64,000 nt of DNA from Luzula sylvatica (Eukaryota; Streptophyta; Magnoliopsida; Poales; Juncaceae). The position numbers were made by a program, and so were the translations under genes. How positions within the stretch are numbered: position 1 is the stretch's first letter; each line of letters starts with the position of its first letter. Location of the stretch: positions 46,871,566 through 46,935,565 of the forward strand of contig OX326959.1 of NCBI GenBank assembly GCA_946800325.1, given 5' to 3'. The notes beneath the pieces are model-generated. The model was not told the DNA's origin. It was given only the letters and a program-made list of their open reading frames with translations, and searched no databases. This document shows, piece by piece, positions 45,863-56,718 of this stretch.

Positions 45863-46033
45863 CTACTCATTGAGAATGTGTGTTGAGAACCGTGCTTTTG
45901 CCGACACCCATGCTACCACCCATGAGGAGAAGGGCAGGGATGCGGTCACTGCGAGCAACGGGGACCATCATATAAGTGCAATGTGCCGGGCTGTGATTGA
46001 TCATCCCAATCGCCTTTAGTTCTTCGATTGTTG
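45863..46033 (-). pseudogene. Captured P-loop kinase exon
   Basis: Minus strand, acceptor TTTGCAG before 46033, donor GTACAT after 45863. Reads EELKAIGMINHSPAHCTYMM, then VPVARSDRIPALLLMGGSMG and VGKST, a Walker A motif (GGSMGVGKST). The wording resembles the plant P-loop kinase family that includes calmodulin-dependent NAD kinase c, which is a recollection and not a search result. A TGA near the exon end (THSQ stop) breaks it. Confidence 0.6.
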
Positions 46034-46587
46034 CTGCAAAATTCTCGTTACTCCTTTAACACCCTTTCGAATCTCGACTTCTATTTATGTCTGCAAGAAG
46101 TTAATAATAAACCAGAATCAATTGATCTTCTTCCTTTCCTCCCCCTATTTAATCTTCTTCACTGGTTCAACATGACACATCAATCAATTGGAATTCAAAT
46201 AAACAAAGAAATTTGAATTAAGGGAAATTAATGACACACAATTAGGAAATTAATGAATCTGACACGTCAAAGAGAAATATTATATCCTATGTCTAATGCG
46301 ATTAAAGGGAAATTAATGATGCATAATTTAGAGAGCACCTTTTAGAGATCTTTCTGACAATAAGTTGAAAGGAACGAAGAGCCAAATACCATGAAAATAA
46401 CAATAAGTATGAAAAAAATGGTAAGAAGACCTAAAAAAAACCAAAGCCCTAAATATAGACATCACTGGGAATTATGAGAAACAGTGAGGGTAAAAAAAAT
46501 AGTAGAAATGCAAGGCGAGCAAGTCCTAAATAGCAATTTCATGATGAAGTGGAAAGAAATACGACAAATTGGGGAAACAGTACTCAC

Positions 46588-46731
46588 CAGCATCGTAGGC
46601 AGAGCACGTCGATACATTCCAACAAAGTCCTTTTTGGATTCGAAGAACGCAGTCCAAAATCCTCTTAGGGTTTCCTCGAGGGAAGCGAGTCGCGTTGCCA
46701 TTCGCTTATCCCCAATCGCCAGTCGCAGCAT
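46588..46731 (-). pseudogene. Captured first exon in the Helitron
   Basis: 48 codons from ATG (46731) to a consensus donor CTG|GTGAGT. Reads MLRLAIGDKRMATRLASLEE, then TLRGFWTAFFESKKDFVGMY. CT-rich leader-like DNA lies upstream (46735-46990), so promoter plus exon 1 may have been taken together. The parent gene is not recognised. Order and strand suit the same transcript as the exons at 46033 and 45533. Confidence 0.55.
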
Positions 46732-47526
46732 CTATTGTTCTCTCTTGCTTTCTCTCTTGCGGCTAGCCTCCATTCGTTGTTGGAGAAAAATCCCGGACAA
46801 TCTCTGCCATTGCCTCTTCCTCTTCTGCGATCGCCACCAACCAGGCTCAGAACGACATGGCTAGGGTTTTCCTCTCACAACCACGGAAATCGCCCACGAA
46901 ATCGCGTTTTTCTCTCTGGTGAAGTGAGGTTTCCGGAGCCAGTTGCTCAATCGCGAGGATTTGTTGGATGTCGTCTCAGCTAGTGTTTTTTTTGGGCAGC
47001 CGTGTTTCTGGAGAGAAAATAGAGAAAAGGAAGTATATATGTATTGAGATCATAATTTATTGAATGACCCAGCTAACTCTGCACCAAACCAAGTGATTGT
47101 ATCATGGTGTATGAGAAACGGGTCCATGCAATCTGTGGACGGCTGAGATGCAACCCGCCCAAAATGGGCCATATCGGACGGCCCAGTATAGCTGGGTGAC
47201 GTGGAAGCGTGATTTTTCGGCCCAATATTCCAGATTAGTACTATTATTAATAAATGATGAAAAAACAAATTATTTTTAATCCATATTCAAGATGGAATAG
47301 CTCTATTCCAAAGAATAAAGTAAATATTAGGACCAAAATGTCCTTTTATATTCCATCTCTTCTTGACGTGACAAATAAATATCATCTTTATTCGTTCTTC
47401 CTTTTCTTCGATGCACTAACCAAGAAAGCTTTTTCCTCCCAAGTGATCGTCTCACCCAGAAAAAAAAGTTACCTGAAAAATATATGCATTGTTCTCTTTA
47501 GAGAGAGATCCATCACTTCGTATATT

Positions 47527-50500
47527 TTTTTTGAGCGAGGTCGGCGATTGCCGAGCTCTTGAATAGTATTATACGAGAGTTGATCCTTAACAGTCAGGAA
47601 TAGAATTACAGCCTAGTTTTGGAACGAAATGAAAATACAGATAGGTATCTATATATATATTCCTAGGGCATTAGAAGAGGTGTTCCTTTGTGCAGCCTCC
47701 AGCGAGCTTCCCTCCACGTCGTAGCTTCTGTGAACGCCCTTGCTTGCGTGATAGACGTCGTTGTGTGCCTGTTTGCAAACACAATTGCGTTTCTATTTTT
47801 CCAGACATTCCACGCGATTGAGAGAAAGTCCGAGTCCCAAGAGTTGCGTTGTTCTTTCGTCATTTTTTGCCTCGGTTTTGCCCATCTTGTCACCGGGTCA
47901 GAGTCTAGCCGGGACGGTGTTGTGTTGTGGGTTGCGTCAAGGCGCTCCCACATTGGCTTTACGTAGGGGCACCATCCTAAAAGGTGGTCGGACGTTTCTT
48001 CATATAGGCCGCAATTGGGACATGTGGCGCTATGCGGCCAACCTCTTTTAGCTAGGTTGTCGGCCGTTAGGAGTTTGCCTTGGAACCAAGTCCACGCGAA
48101 GAATTTGACCTTTGAGGGGCATATGGTTTTCCATATTCGTTCGTTCCAATCTACTACGATTCCCGGGTTGATTAGGATGTTGTAGGCCGACTTTGAGGAG
48201 AAAGAGGCATTTGAAGTTCATTTCCATGCAATTTCGCCCTGTACCATGTATGTCGAGGCTTTGAAGAAATCCCCGCATTTCAACAAGTCTTTCACGAAGA
48301 AGGATGTCTCTGTCGGGGCCAAATTGTGGAGTCCTTGTACGGTATTTAGTCCGTATATCCCTTCCATCGTCGTGGACCAGAGATTGTGGGGGTGGGCTTG
48401 GAGGTTCCACCCCCACTTCGTTATTAAGGCCTTGTTTTGTGTTGCGATGTCCATTAGGCCGAGCCCCCCGTTTGCGATGGGTAGGCATACCTTGTCCCAT
48501 CTCACTAGGCATGCTCCTCCACTAGAATGTTCGGTTCCTTTCCATAGAAATGATCTAGTGATCGCGTTTATTTGCTTGATCGTGGCCGTCGGCAATTTGA
48601 ACGCTTGCATAGGATAAGTGGGAATTGCATTGAGTACCGATTTTGCCAACGTTAGTCTCCCTCCTTTGGACAACAACTTTCCTTTCCATGTTGATAGCCT
48701 TTTTTGTAGTTGTTGCACCAAAGGTTGGAATACCAATTTTTGCGGTTTTCGGATCGTTAACGGTAGTCCCAAATATTTAATCGGTAGGGTTTTCCTTTGA
48801 AATTGGATTAGGGTTGTTACATGTGAGTGGAACTCGCTTGGGATACCTATTGGAACAAACGAGCTTTTGTCGTAATTTATTTGGAGGCCCGTGATGTTAC
48901 TAAAGAGGGATAGAACTTGACATACAACTAGGATATTTTGCGGTGTCGCCTCAAGGAAAATGATTGTGTCGTCGGCATATTGTAGAGCTTGCGGAGGCAT
49001 CCATGCCGCGGATGACAATAGTGGCGTCACTTGTTGTATCATGCGTTGAAGTGTGTCTACGGCAACATTGAATAGCAATGGTGAGATTGGGTCTCCTTGC
49101 CTTAATCCCTTGCAGTGTCGGAATGTCGGTCCTCTCCATCCGTTCGCTATTGGGAAGGAGGATGATGAGTTTAGTAAATCCATGATCCACTTGTTCCATT
49201 TATTCGGAAATCCCCTTACGCTCATTAGTTTTGCCATGTAATCCCATGATAAGGTATCGAAAGCCTTCCTAAAGTCCACTTTTAGCATGATAGCCGGTAT
49301 TTTTTTCCTATGATATAGAGATAATATCTCCCTTGTCGAGATGAAGGTCTCGATGATGGATCTTTTTTTAATAAATGCGGTTTGCCTTTTGGATATTAAT
49401 TCCGGGAGGTGTAGTTGTAATCTTTCGGCTAACACTTTCGAAATTAGCTTAATAGGAGCGTTTATACAACTTATGGGTCTATAGTCGTCGAACGTCTTAC
49501 CTCCCTCCTTCTTTGGCACCAACGTTATTGATGCTATATTGATGTGCCTGAGATTGATGGAGTGCTCATCAAATTTTCTTGCAATGTTGTAAAAGTCGTC
49601 CTTTATAGTTGGCCAAAACTTTTGTAAGAATTCCGCCGGAATCCCGTCGGGGCCCGATGCCTTTCCTTTTGGTAATTCCGTGACTACCCGATCCATCTCG
49701 GCCTCCGAGATGGTCATGTCCAGTTGAGACAAGTCGGTTGTCCTTTGCCCCGCGGGATAGAGGACCGCTAAGTCATATCCGAAATAGCCGTATGTCTCAT
49801 TTCCCATTACGGAATTAAAGTATTCCGTGGCGGCCGCGGCGATATCCCTATCGTTTGTTATTGTACGACCTTGGAATTCTATCTCATTTATATTGTTTGA
49901 TGCTCTTTTGACCGTTGCTAGGGCATGGAAATATTTAGTGTTTTTATCACCGAGCCTTAGCCAATTGCAAGATGCCCGTTGTTGCCATTTTATTTCCGCT
50001 TGCGATGCCTTTTCCTTGATCTTCACTCTTAAAGCAATTCGTAATGCGGACTCGTCATTAGATAATTGCATCCCTTCTTCTTTGGCGTCCAGCCATCGGA
50101 GGACCTCCTTGGTGTTTTTCATTTCTTCACCTTCCTTTCGGTCTCTCATTTGTGCCCATGAGTTCACATCTACCAGTAGGTTTTGTGATTTTTCTTTGTA
50201 GGTTGCCGCAAAGTCTTCTCCTTGTCTCGGCTCAATTTTGTTTTCCAACCAAAATCCAATTACTCTCTGTTTGAATTCCTCGATGTAGAGCCATTTCTTC
50301 TCTATTCTATTTAGAGGTTTTGGCTTGTTCGTTCTTCGGGTTATGGATAGTTTTAATGGCGCATGATCCGAAGTTGTTGCCGGCATATCCTTAAGATGGT
50401 GGTTGGTGTCCGTGTGTAGGAAGTGATGTGATAGGAAAGCCCTGTCAAGTCTTGATAGGGTTGGCACCGATCTTTTGTTCGACCATGTAAATTTACGGCC

Positions 50501-53500
50501 TCGAAGTGGGATTTCATGGAGGGACATGTGGTCAATGGAGACGTTGAAGTCGTTAATCCTATTGATGGCCGGGTTCCCCGTTGTATCGGAGATTGCTCTT
50601 ATTAGATTAAAATCTCCGACCACTATCCATGGCAATGTATTGCGGGCATGTGTTTGTTCCAATTCCGCGAGGAATGCTCCCTTGTGTGCGTCCTCGACCG
50701 GGCCATATACATTCGATAGCATGAATGTGAAGCCATTTGTTGCTTGTAAAGTCGTATTGAGAGAGTATAAGAGAGAAGATGAGGCTATTAATTTGAAAGA
50801 GTTGTTCCATGCAGTGAGAATCCCTCCCTTTGCTCCTATCGCATCTTTGTGGGAGTAATTTGCGAAGGATGATGGCGCAATTGATCTAAGATCGAAGAAA
50901 GACATGGTTTGCCATTTCGTTTCTTGAAAACATATAATATTACATTTCATATCCCTAAGAGAGTTTTTAATCAAATTCCTTTTGTCAAATCTTCCTAATC
51001 CCCTAACATTCCACGTTAATAATTCTAAAGTTTTACAAAATATCATCAAAACCAAAATATTAATCCTTATATATTTTGTCCGCTAGACCCGTTAGTCGTA
51101 GTCGACCTGCTCCATATCCTGCGTACCATCAGAGTCCGGGTCTTGTGCCTCGTTAGCCTTCCTTGCATCCTTCCTTGCATCAGAAGATTGCCCTGTCATT
51201 GAACAAGAAGAAAAATTTAAGTTATTTGTTTCCTTTATCAAATTCCTTTTTAGTAATATTATAGGCATGTTTATATCAATCTGCCCAGTAAGGTTTTTCT
51301 CTTCCTTGTTCGTCGTATTGTTTAATTCTTGGATTCCGCATAGTTCGTGGATCCTTGCAATTGCGTCCGAGGAGAGTGCTGAGTGGGAATTTACATCACA
51401 CTCCAAAAGATCCAAAATCGCCGATCTTTTTATTGCCCTGTTTTCCGATTTTGTACGGGTCCTTTTGATCTGAATTTTTCCTTTTTTTGTTTTTTTTGTT
51501 TTTGCATTTTTATTGGGGTTAGGTTCCTGGACAAATTCTTCGCCCTCGTTCACATCGTCCAGTTTTTTTCCCCCTGATTCGAATGTGTTGATCCAGGGGC
51601 TTGAGCGCTTATCGGGTCGGGTTGAGTTTCCCTTAATGGGTCCAGTCCTTTCTGTTCATGCTGGCCCCTGGCGGGTTGTGTGTGGATTTGGCCTTTTTCC
51701 AAGCCCATTTGATTTTGGCCCAATAGCCAGCTAGGCCCGCAGTTTCGTCCCAATAGTCCCGTCTCGGACCCGGTTCGTCTTTTATGGGTGGTGATTTTTT
51801 TCGTACCCGGTAGCAATTTGCATTTGTTGAAAATGTTAATAGCTGTAAAGTTACTGAGATCGGGGGGCATACCTTGAGTGTAATTCGGAGGAGCTTTTCG
51901 ACCGTGTGACGAGGATTCTTCGTCATCCGTGCCCATGTCCGAGGTTGCAGTTAACGCTTTTCCCTTCCCCTTGCCTCTTCCATCCCGCTCATCTTTATCA
52001 CTTGCAACGTTCGCAACTGCATTATATCGACGCCTTTGCTCCCTATCATTCCCATCCGTAGCCTCATTTATTACAATGCCCCTCTGTGTTAAACGCATGG
52101 GCTGTGGGTGTGATGCTTCTCTGATTGAGAGGTCCCGATGCATGGTAGGTTGATCGGGCCCCCTGTTATGATCGGGCCAAGTCTCCCCCGCCAATCGACA
52201 TAATTTCTGGATTAGATCTATATCCACCAGAACCTGGCCGTTCCCATCCCGGCTCCGTTTTCTTCTTCGATTGCAGTCTTCTGACGATGGCGAGTCGTTG
52301 TCACTGTGAAGCGGAGATGTGTCTTTTTTTTTTTGAGAACCTGACGAGACGAACCCCCCTTCCGCTATGCTGAGCATCACATCGTCATACATGTCCTGTG
52401 TTGGGGTCGGATCAGGAGGGTTGTATGACCGAAATCTCTCTTGGATCCGGCCCGATACCGCTATATTGACCTTGTGCCATAGGCCATTCGCCCAGAGACC
52501 CATTGATCTCGGGATTTTCCTTAAGTCCGTTGTTCCGATCACGACTTCGAGGTATTCCATGCTAGACAGATTTGCTAGAGGACCGTGATTGAGTACGATC
52601 CCCGCCGTTAGCAGTGTGGCCGCTAAATCATCGAAGAACCAGCCATATGGTGGTAAGTCGTACAATCGTAGCCAGACCCTCCAACTAAGGTCAATTGGTA
52701 CCGCATCCAAAGAAATTTCCCATTCGAACAAGAGGTAATTTGCCTTCTTTAGTGGCGACAGCTCTTTTTTCATTGCGTCGTGTCTGTTTCGGTTGCCAGG
52801 AATGAACATGAGATATCTGCCATTTCCTCGGTACACCAATTGGTACCTTTCTCCCCAATCTGTGCATCGGGACAGAATGGTGTTGATGGCCCGGAGGGAG
52901 TGATTCGGCACGAATCGCCCGTCAATTACAATGGAGCGCCTTAATCTCTCAATTTCCACCGCATGGTGCGCTCGTTTCTTGACGAAACACGTAATTTCGT
53001 CAGGTCTGTCCTCGGGCATACCTTGCTCGCCCATGATTCCGCGAGGCCTCAGCGGATCAAAGGGACCTGTACCATTGTCTGGCTCTTCTTGCGTAGCGTC
53101 ATTGTCATTCCCTCCATCTTGTCTAACTACAGCTGATGCATTGAGTCCCTGTGCTGGGGAGGTGGGCGGCGACACCACTTGTGCCCAGGTCCGTGTCCTT
53201 TGCCTTGCAGAAATCGGCGTCGAGTTCACGCGGTTGGTTCTCCTGACCGGGGGAGGAGAGGGGGGCGGAGGTGGAAGTGGGTTCGGGGCTTGTCTTGTCG
53301 GGCAGTCTCGTGCGGTGTGTCCTGGTAGGCGGCAACGCACACACACTCTAGGGTTTCTGCAGGCTGTCGTCAAGTGGTCCGTCGCCAAGCATCTCCAGCA
53401 GCGGTGAGCCCAGTCAGGATGGTTGGCGTCAGGTGGCCAGATCAAGCGCCGAGGTGGCCTCCTGCTTCCCTGCGTCGGGTGTGCTCTCCTCTTCTGTCCA

Positions 53501-53730
53501 TTCGCCATTGTCGAGAGGTGGAATTGTTGCTTTGTGTGGCTTCGTTTTGCTTCGATCTGGCCTAGTGATGGGTTTGGGAGCAACGGTGGAGTGTACGCCA
53601 CCTTGCCGTACTTGCAGTAAGGCGTGTAGACATGGCTCGGGCGTGGAGATCTGACGACGTGGGACCAGCCGTCGAGGCTCTGTACTATCGCTATTTTCCC
53701 CCCTTTTCTTTCTTGCTTATCCATCCGCAT
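47527..53730 (-). mobile_element. LINE-B, near-intact L1-type retrotransposon
   Basis: 6.2 kb flanked by a perfect 16-bp target duplication, CATCACTTCGTATATT, at 47511-47526 and 53731-53746. Poly(T) at 47525-47532 is the tail of the minus-strand element. ORF1 then ORF2 are in the canonical order. Coding damage is slight: one nonsense codon in ORF2 and one frame change in an A-run of ORF1. The 5' end begins right at the ORF1 start, so the 5' UTR is lost or very short. Insertion is young compared with LINE-A. Confidence 0.93.
47663..51055 (-). pseudogene. LINE-B ORF2: endonuclease, reverse transcriptase, zinc-binding domain
   Basis: About 1130 codons from 51055, with one in-frame TGA at 48218-48220 where a Trp is expected (GEIAWK-stop); the same frame continues to 47663. 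N-terminal APE-type endonuclease: LLTWNVRGLGR, CFQETKW, VVGDFNLIR, TSDHAPLKLS. RT: LVPKKEGGKTFDDYRPIS, MLKVDFRKAFDTLSW, KGLRQGDPISPLLF and catalytic LQYADDTIIFLEA. After the stop lies a zinc-binding module, CPNCGLYEETSDHLLGWC, then IAWNVWKNRNAIVF. The truncated 945-residue product still holds endonuclease and RT. ORF2 nicks DNA and primes reverse transcription on the target. Confidence 0.92.
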
Positions 53731-53736
53731 CATCAC
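51092..53736 (-). CDS. LINE-B ORF1 RNA-binding protein, with frame change near its end
   Basis: A 728-residue frame runs from 53736 to 51550. N-terminal tandem CCHC knuckles (CWRCLATDHLTTACRNPRVC and VRCRLPGHTARDC, residues about 112-145), a proline-rich linker, then a DUF4283-like fold (ITCFVKKRAHH ... LSWRVWLRLYDLPPYGW ... GLWHKVNIAVSGR). A basic/acidic tail follows. An adjacent frame (51553-51092, 153 residues, KTKKTKKGK-rich) continues the protein if one shifts by -1 at the A-run 51563-51569. The first ATGs (53736 and after) overlap the target duplication; MDKQERKGG may be the original start region. ORF1 proteins coat element RNA. Confidence 0.85.
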
Positions 53737-53806
53737 TTCGTATATTATCTCTCCTCATTTTGTTGCCAACAAATGATGAACGGATAGCATCGACATCCGA
53801 TAAGGG

Positions 53807-53899
<93 letters not shown>
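53807..53899. repeat. (GT)n(AT)n compound microsatellite
   Basis: About 9 GT units followed by about 38 AT units, close to the LINE-B 5' flank. Confidence 0.95.
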
Positions 53900-53903
<4 letters not shown>

Positions 53904-54589
53904 TACGCTGGAAAAAAAAGCAAGATATACTATGGAGAAGACATGATATAAAGATCACTTGACAATAAAAAAGGCAAGGTAAACATCTCCTTGTTCATTT
54001 TTGTAGTTGGCAAGATAAATCTTTTCTTGTTCTAGCTTAATATTTGTAAGTTCCTACTTAAGTTGAAGAAAATGATAATAATCCCTTGCTTTGTTGGGAT
54101 AATTGGAAAGAAAAATCGGTTTTTTCCTCTTAATTGGGTTTTAACTCGAATTATAATTGAAATTTCATGTGACATGCCCTTTAATTGGTATATCTACTCA
54201 AATATTATTTTATTATTTTTTATTATATCATACTTTAGTTTTATTGTTTTAGATATATTTATTATATATAAATACAAAAACACAGTTGATAAATTAAATT
54301 AGTAAAAAGGATAGTTTGGTCATGGTAGATTTTGACATCATTTTAATCTATCTTATTATTCCATTATTATAACCGAACATACATGAAATAAAATAGAATA
54401 ACCTTCTATTCTCTATTCCCCTAATCATCTATTCCATGCGTTGCCGAACGGACATACTTAATTTCCCTAATCCTCTATTAAGAGAAAAAAATATGTATTA
54501 TGGAGTGAAATGATTTTTTTTTTTTTTTTCTCCTTAATTCTTATATTTCCCTAGAATGTGCATGTGGGATCTCTAAGGGGGTCAATAGG

Positions 54590-54840
54590 GCAGATATTGC
54601 TTGAACCGTATTCGAAAAATATCCGGATTCGGAAAAAACGGATCCGGAGCCGTATCCGCTTTATGAGTTATGGATACAAATTTAGAAACTAATTCTTTTA
54701 TGGATCACAATACTATCCGGATCCGAATAAAATTTGTAAACGAATATCTATATCCGGATAATGTCGTATCCGGAGAAGAAAAATATGAATATAGATCTAC
54801 TACGACCACTCTCCATATCGTATCCGAACCGTTAGGCCCT
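54590..54840. repeat. TATCCGGAT/TCCGGATCCG motif cluster
   Basis: At least eight copies, in both orientations, of TATCCGGAT, ATCCGGATTCGGA, CGTATCCG and related words in 250 bp. Dense subterminal motif clusters of this kind are transposase-binding regions in hAT and CACTA elements, but I could not identify element ends. Confidence 0.6.
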
Positions 54841-54854
54841 AGGGATCCCCCACA

Positions 54855-54907
54855 AATGTAATACCTTGTTTTTGCAAAAAAAAAAAAAAAAATGTAATAC
54901 CTTGTTT
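54855..54907. mobile_element. Poly(A) scar flanked by target duplication
   Basis: AATGTAATACCTTGTTT occurs at 54855-54871 and again at 54891-54907. Between them lie a few bases (TTGC) and about 15 A residues. This is what a retrotransposition event leaves when only the tail is copied. It lies about 115 bp upstream of the COQ8/ABC1 start codon. Confidence 0.75.
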
Positions 54908-55020
54908 GCTCTCGGTGCACAGCGTAGCATTCGTGACCATAAACCTCCACGTCTCACCCTCTCTCTCCTTCGTCGCTTCTCGCTCGCTCGCTCTCTCTTT
55001 CGCCCAAGCGCAAGGCTCCC

Positions 55021-56262
55021 ATGAATGATCTTCGACGGCTGGCGTACGGCGCAGCACTGGTAGCTGCTGAAGCTTCGAAGCGGTCCAAAGCCGTAGATGC
55101 CGCCACATCCGGTGACCTTGGCGGAACTTTAAAAATAGCTCTTCTCGCCGCTACAGATCTCGCCGGGTTCACCAGAGGCACTGTTCGTCAGGTTTCTGCT
55201 TCTCCTCCCAAAGAAGAATCTTCGGTCGTTTATTTCTCCGATGAAGGCGGTAAAAGATTTTAACTTTTCTTGATTTTGTTGTATGATTTGATGATGGACA
55301 TGGCTGAAATTTGGGTTTTCCTGGATTCAACCTATCCAACGAGCAATTGAATCTTAAACTAAATTGGCTATAAGAAATACACTTGGATTGCAACTTTCTG
55401 ATTTTTGCTTTATTAAATTGACTATTAGAGAGATAAAATGTTTCCTTTTCATTTATTTTTTTATAGAAAATACTACACCAAGCACTGTGCCAGATCCGAG
55501 CCCAGATTCCACATTGTCCATGGAGTTTGAGTCAAAATCATCACTACCTAATGAACCCAAGGAAAATGATGTTTCACACGAGAAATCAAAGGACTTGGAT
55601 GCAATTAACCATCAAAAAGTGAATATATTTGAGAAAAAAGAAGAGGAAAGCGCCAGTACTGGTACGAGCGGTACGGGCCAAGAAGTGAAAAGCAATTCCG
55701 ATTTGGATGGTACAGTGAAGAAAAGACGGGTACGCGAGAGACGGGTCCCATCAACTCCTTTCACGAGAGCTCTAGGGTTAGTATTCTATTGTTCAATTTT
55801 ATCTTTATATTCGGTACCGATTTTCTCTTTCAAACCGAATAACAAGTAAGATCTTGAGTTGCTAGAAGGGTAAATCTGATATATTTTGAGTTTCGATAGG
55901 TTTGCGGGGTTGGGAGCAGGATTGATGTGGGGAACGGCACAAGAAACAGCAAAGAGGGTAATGTACGGCACTCCAACCACCACACAAAACGGCAAACAGC
56001 AATCCGCGATCTCCCCGTTCTTGTCAGATCAAAATGCAGAACGGCTGGCTAACGCTCTGTGCAGGATGCGTGGGGCCGCTTTGAAAATCGGACAGATGCT
56101 CAGCATCCAAGACGAGTCTCTCGTTCCACAACCCGTATGCAAATCAAATTTACTTATGTACCCTTGAAAATTTACCTTTCTGAAAATTGCAATTTTACAA
56201 TTCAGATACTGACGGCTTTGGAAATAGTGAGACAAGGCGCGGACGTGATGCCCAGAAAACAA
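55021..56262 (+). pseudogene. COQ8: COQ8/ABC1 atypical kinase gene, 5' part, broken in exon 4
   Basis: Exons 55021-55249, 55467-55776, 55900-56134 and 56206 onward join in frame with GT-AG introns. N-terminus MNDLRRLAYGAALVAAEASK; a variable acidic exon 2; then [20 protein letters not shown] and the family-defining [17 protein letters not shown] (KxGQ) motif, followed by ILTALEIVRQGADVMPRKQL. ABC1/COQ8 proteins are mitochondrial or plastid atypical kinases; this branch supports coenzyme Q biosynthesis. The ATP-binding A-rich loop, catalytic lobe and C-terminus are missing because the gene is joined to Copia-2 LTR DNA near 56252-56262. The rest may lie beyond the window. The promoter region is CT-rich and lacks an evident TATA box. 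Confidence 0.88.
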
Positions 56263-56718
56263 CTTTTTAACACAGTGCGTCATGACGCACCATATGATGC
56301 ATCATGACGCACGATGCCCAAAAAGTTACTGGACAAAATACGCATTCTAGCGTCATGACGCACCATATTGTCCGTCATGACGCACGACCATATTTTTTCT
56401 GAATTTGGCTAAGCCCACAACCTAGTAGACTATATACACTGTGTGCGTCATGACGCATCATATCGTGCGTCATGACGCACAGTGTTATTTCGCCCAATTC
56501 TGCACAATCCTATCGTGCATTCATCTGTCTTCTCGAACGCGTACGTTCGTGTGTCCTTGTGTACATTTTTACGGTTAATCCGAAACTGTATTTCCTTCCC
56601 ATATGGTGCGTCATGACGCTAGAATGCGTATTTTCTCCAGAAACTTTTTGGGCATCGTGCGTCATGACGCATCATATGGTGCGTCATGACGCACTGTGTT
56701 TAAAAGCTGTTTTCTGGC
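56252..56718. repeat. Fold-back inverted repeat at the COQ8/Copia-2 junction
   Basis: 56252-56370 is the reverse complement of 56600-56718, about 119 bp per arm with roughly 94% identity by eye, separated by about 230 bp. The right arm belongs to the LTR in normal orientation. The left arm starts CCAGAAAACAACTTTTTAAC directly after COQ8 exon sequence, and the gene itself ends ATGCCCAGAAAACAAC, so about 10 bp are shared at the junction. Confidence 0.85.
56275..56700 (+). promoter_or_regulatory. Palindrome array in Copia-2 U3
   Basis: About ten copies of GTGCGTCATGACGCAC or one-base variants (for example 56275-56290) end about 85 bp before the TATA box. Part of the count results from the fold-back duplication. 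Confidence 0.8.

Larger units (their letters stand above)
44517..47250 (-). mobile_element. Gene-carrying Helitron (2.73 kb)
   Basis: The minus-strand 3' end is hairpin CCCGCGCAATGGCGCGGG, then CTTAAAG and CTAG at 44517-44520 with the host A at 44516. Copy A has the uninterrupted site at 3484/3485 (CACATAA|TAAACGATGAAAAAAC). Copy B resumes with TAAATGATGAAAAAAC at 47251, so the far end lies at 47250. That end reads TTAATAATAGTACTAATCTGG inward rather than a clear TC start. Inside are minus-strand exons of a cellular gene in the same orientation as the element. Confidence 0.8.

Noticed and set aside
48246..53654. Plus-strand frames of 60-160 residues across LINE-B
   Set aside because: Antisense shadows of ORF1 and ORF2, without motifs or start context.
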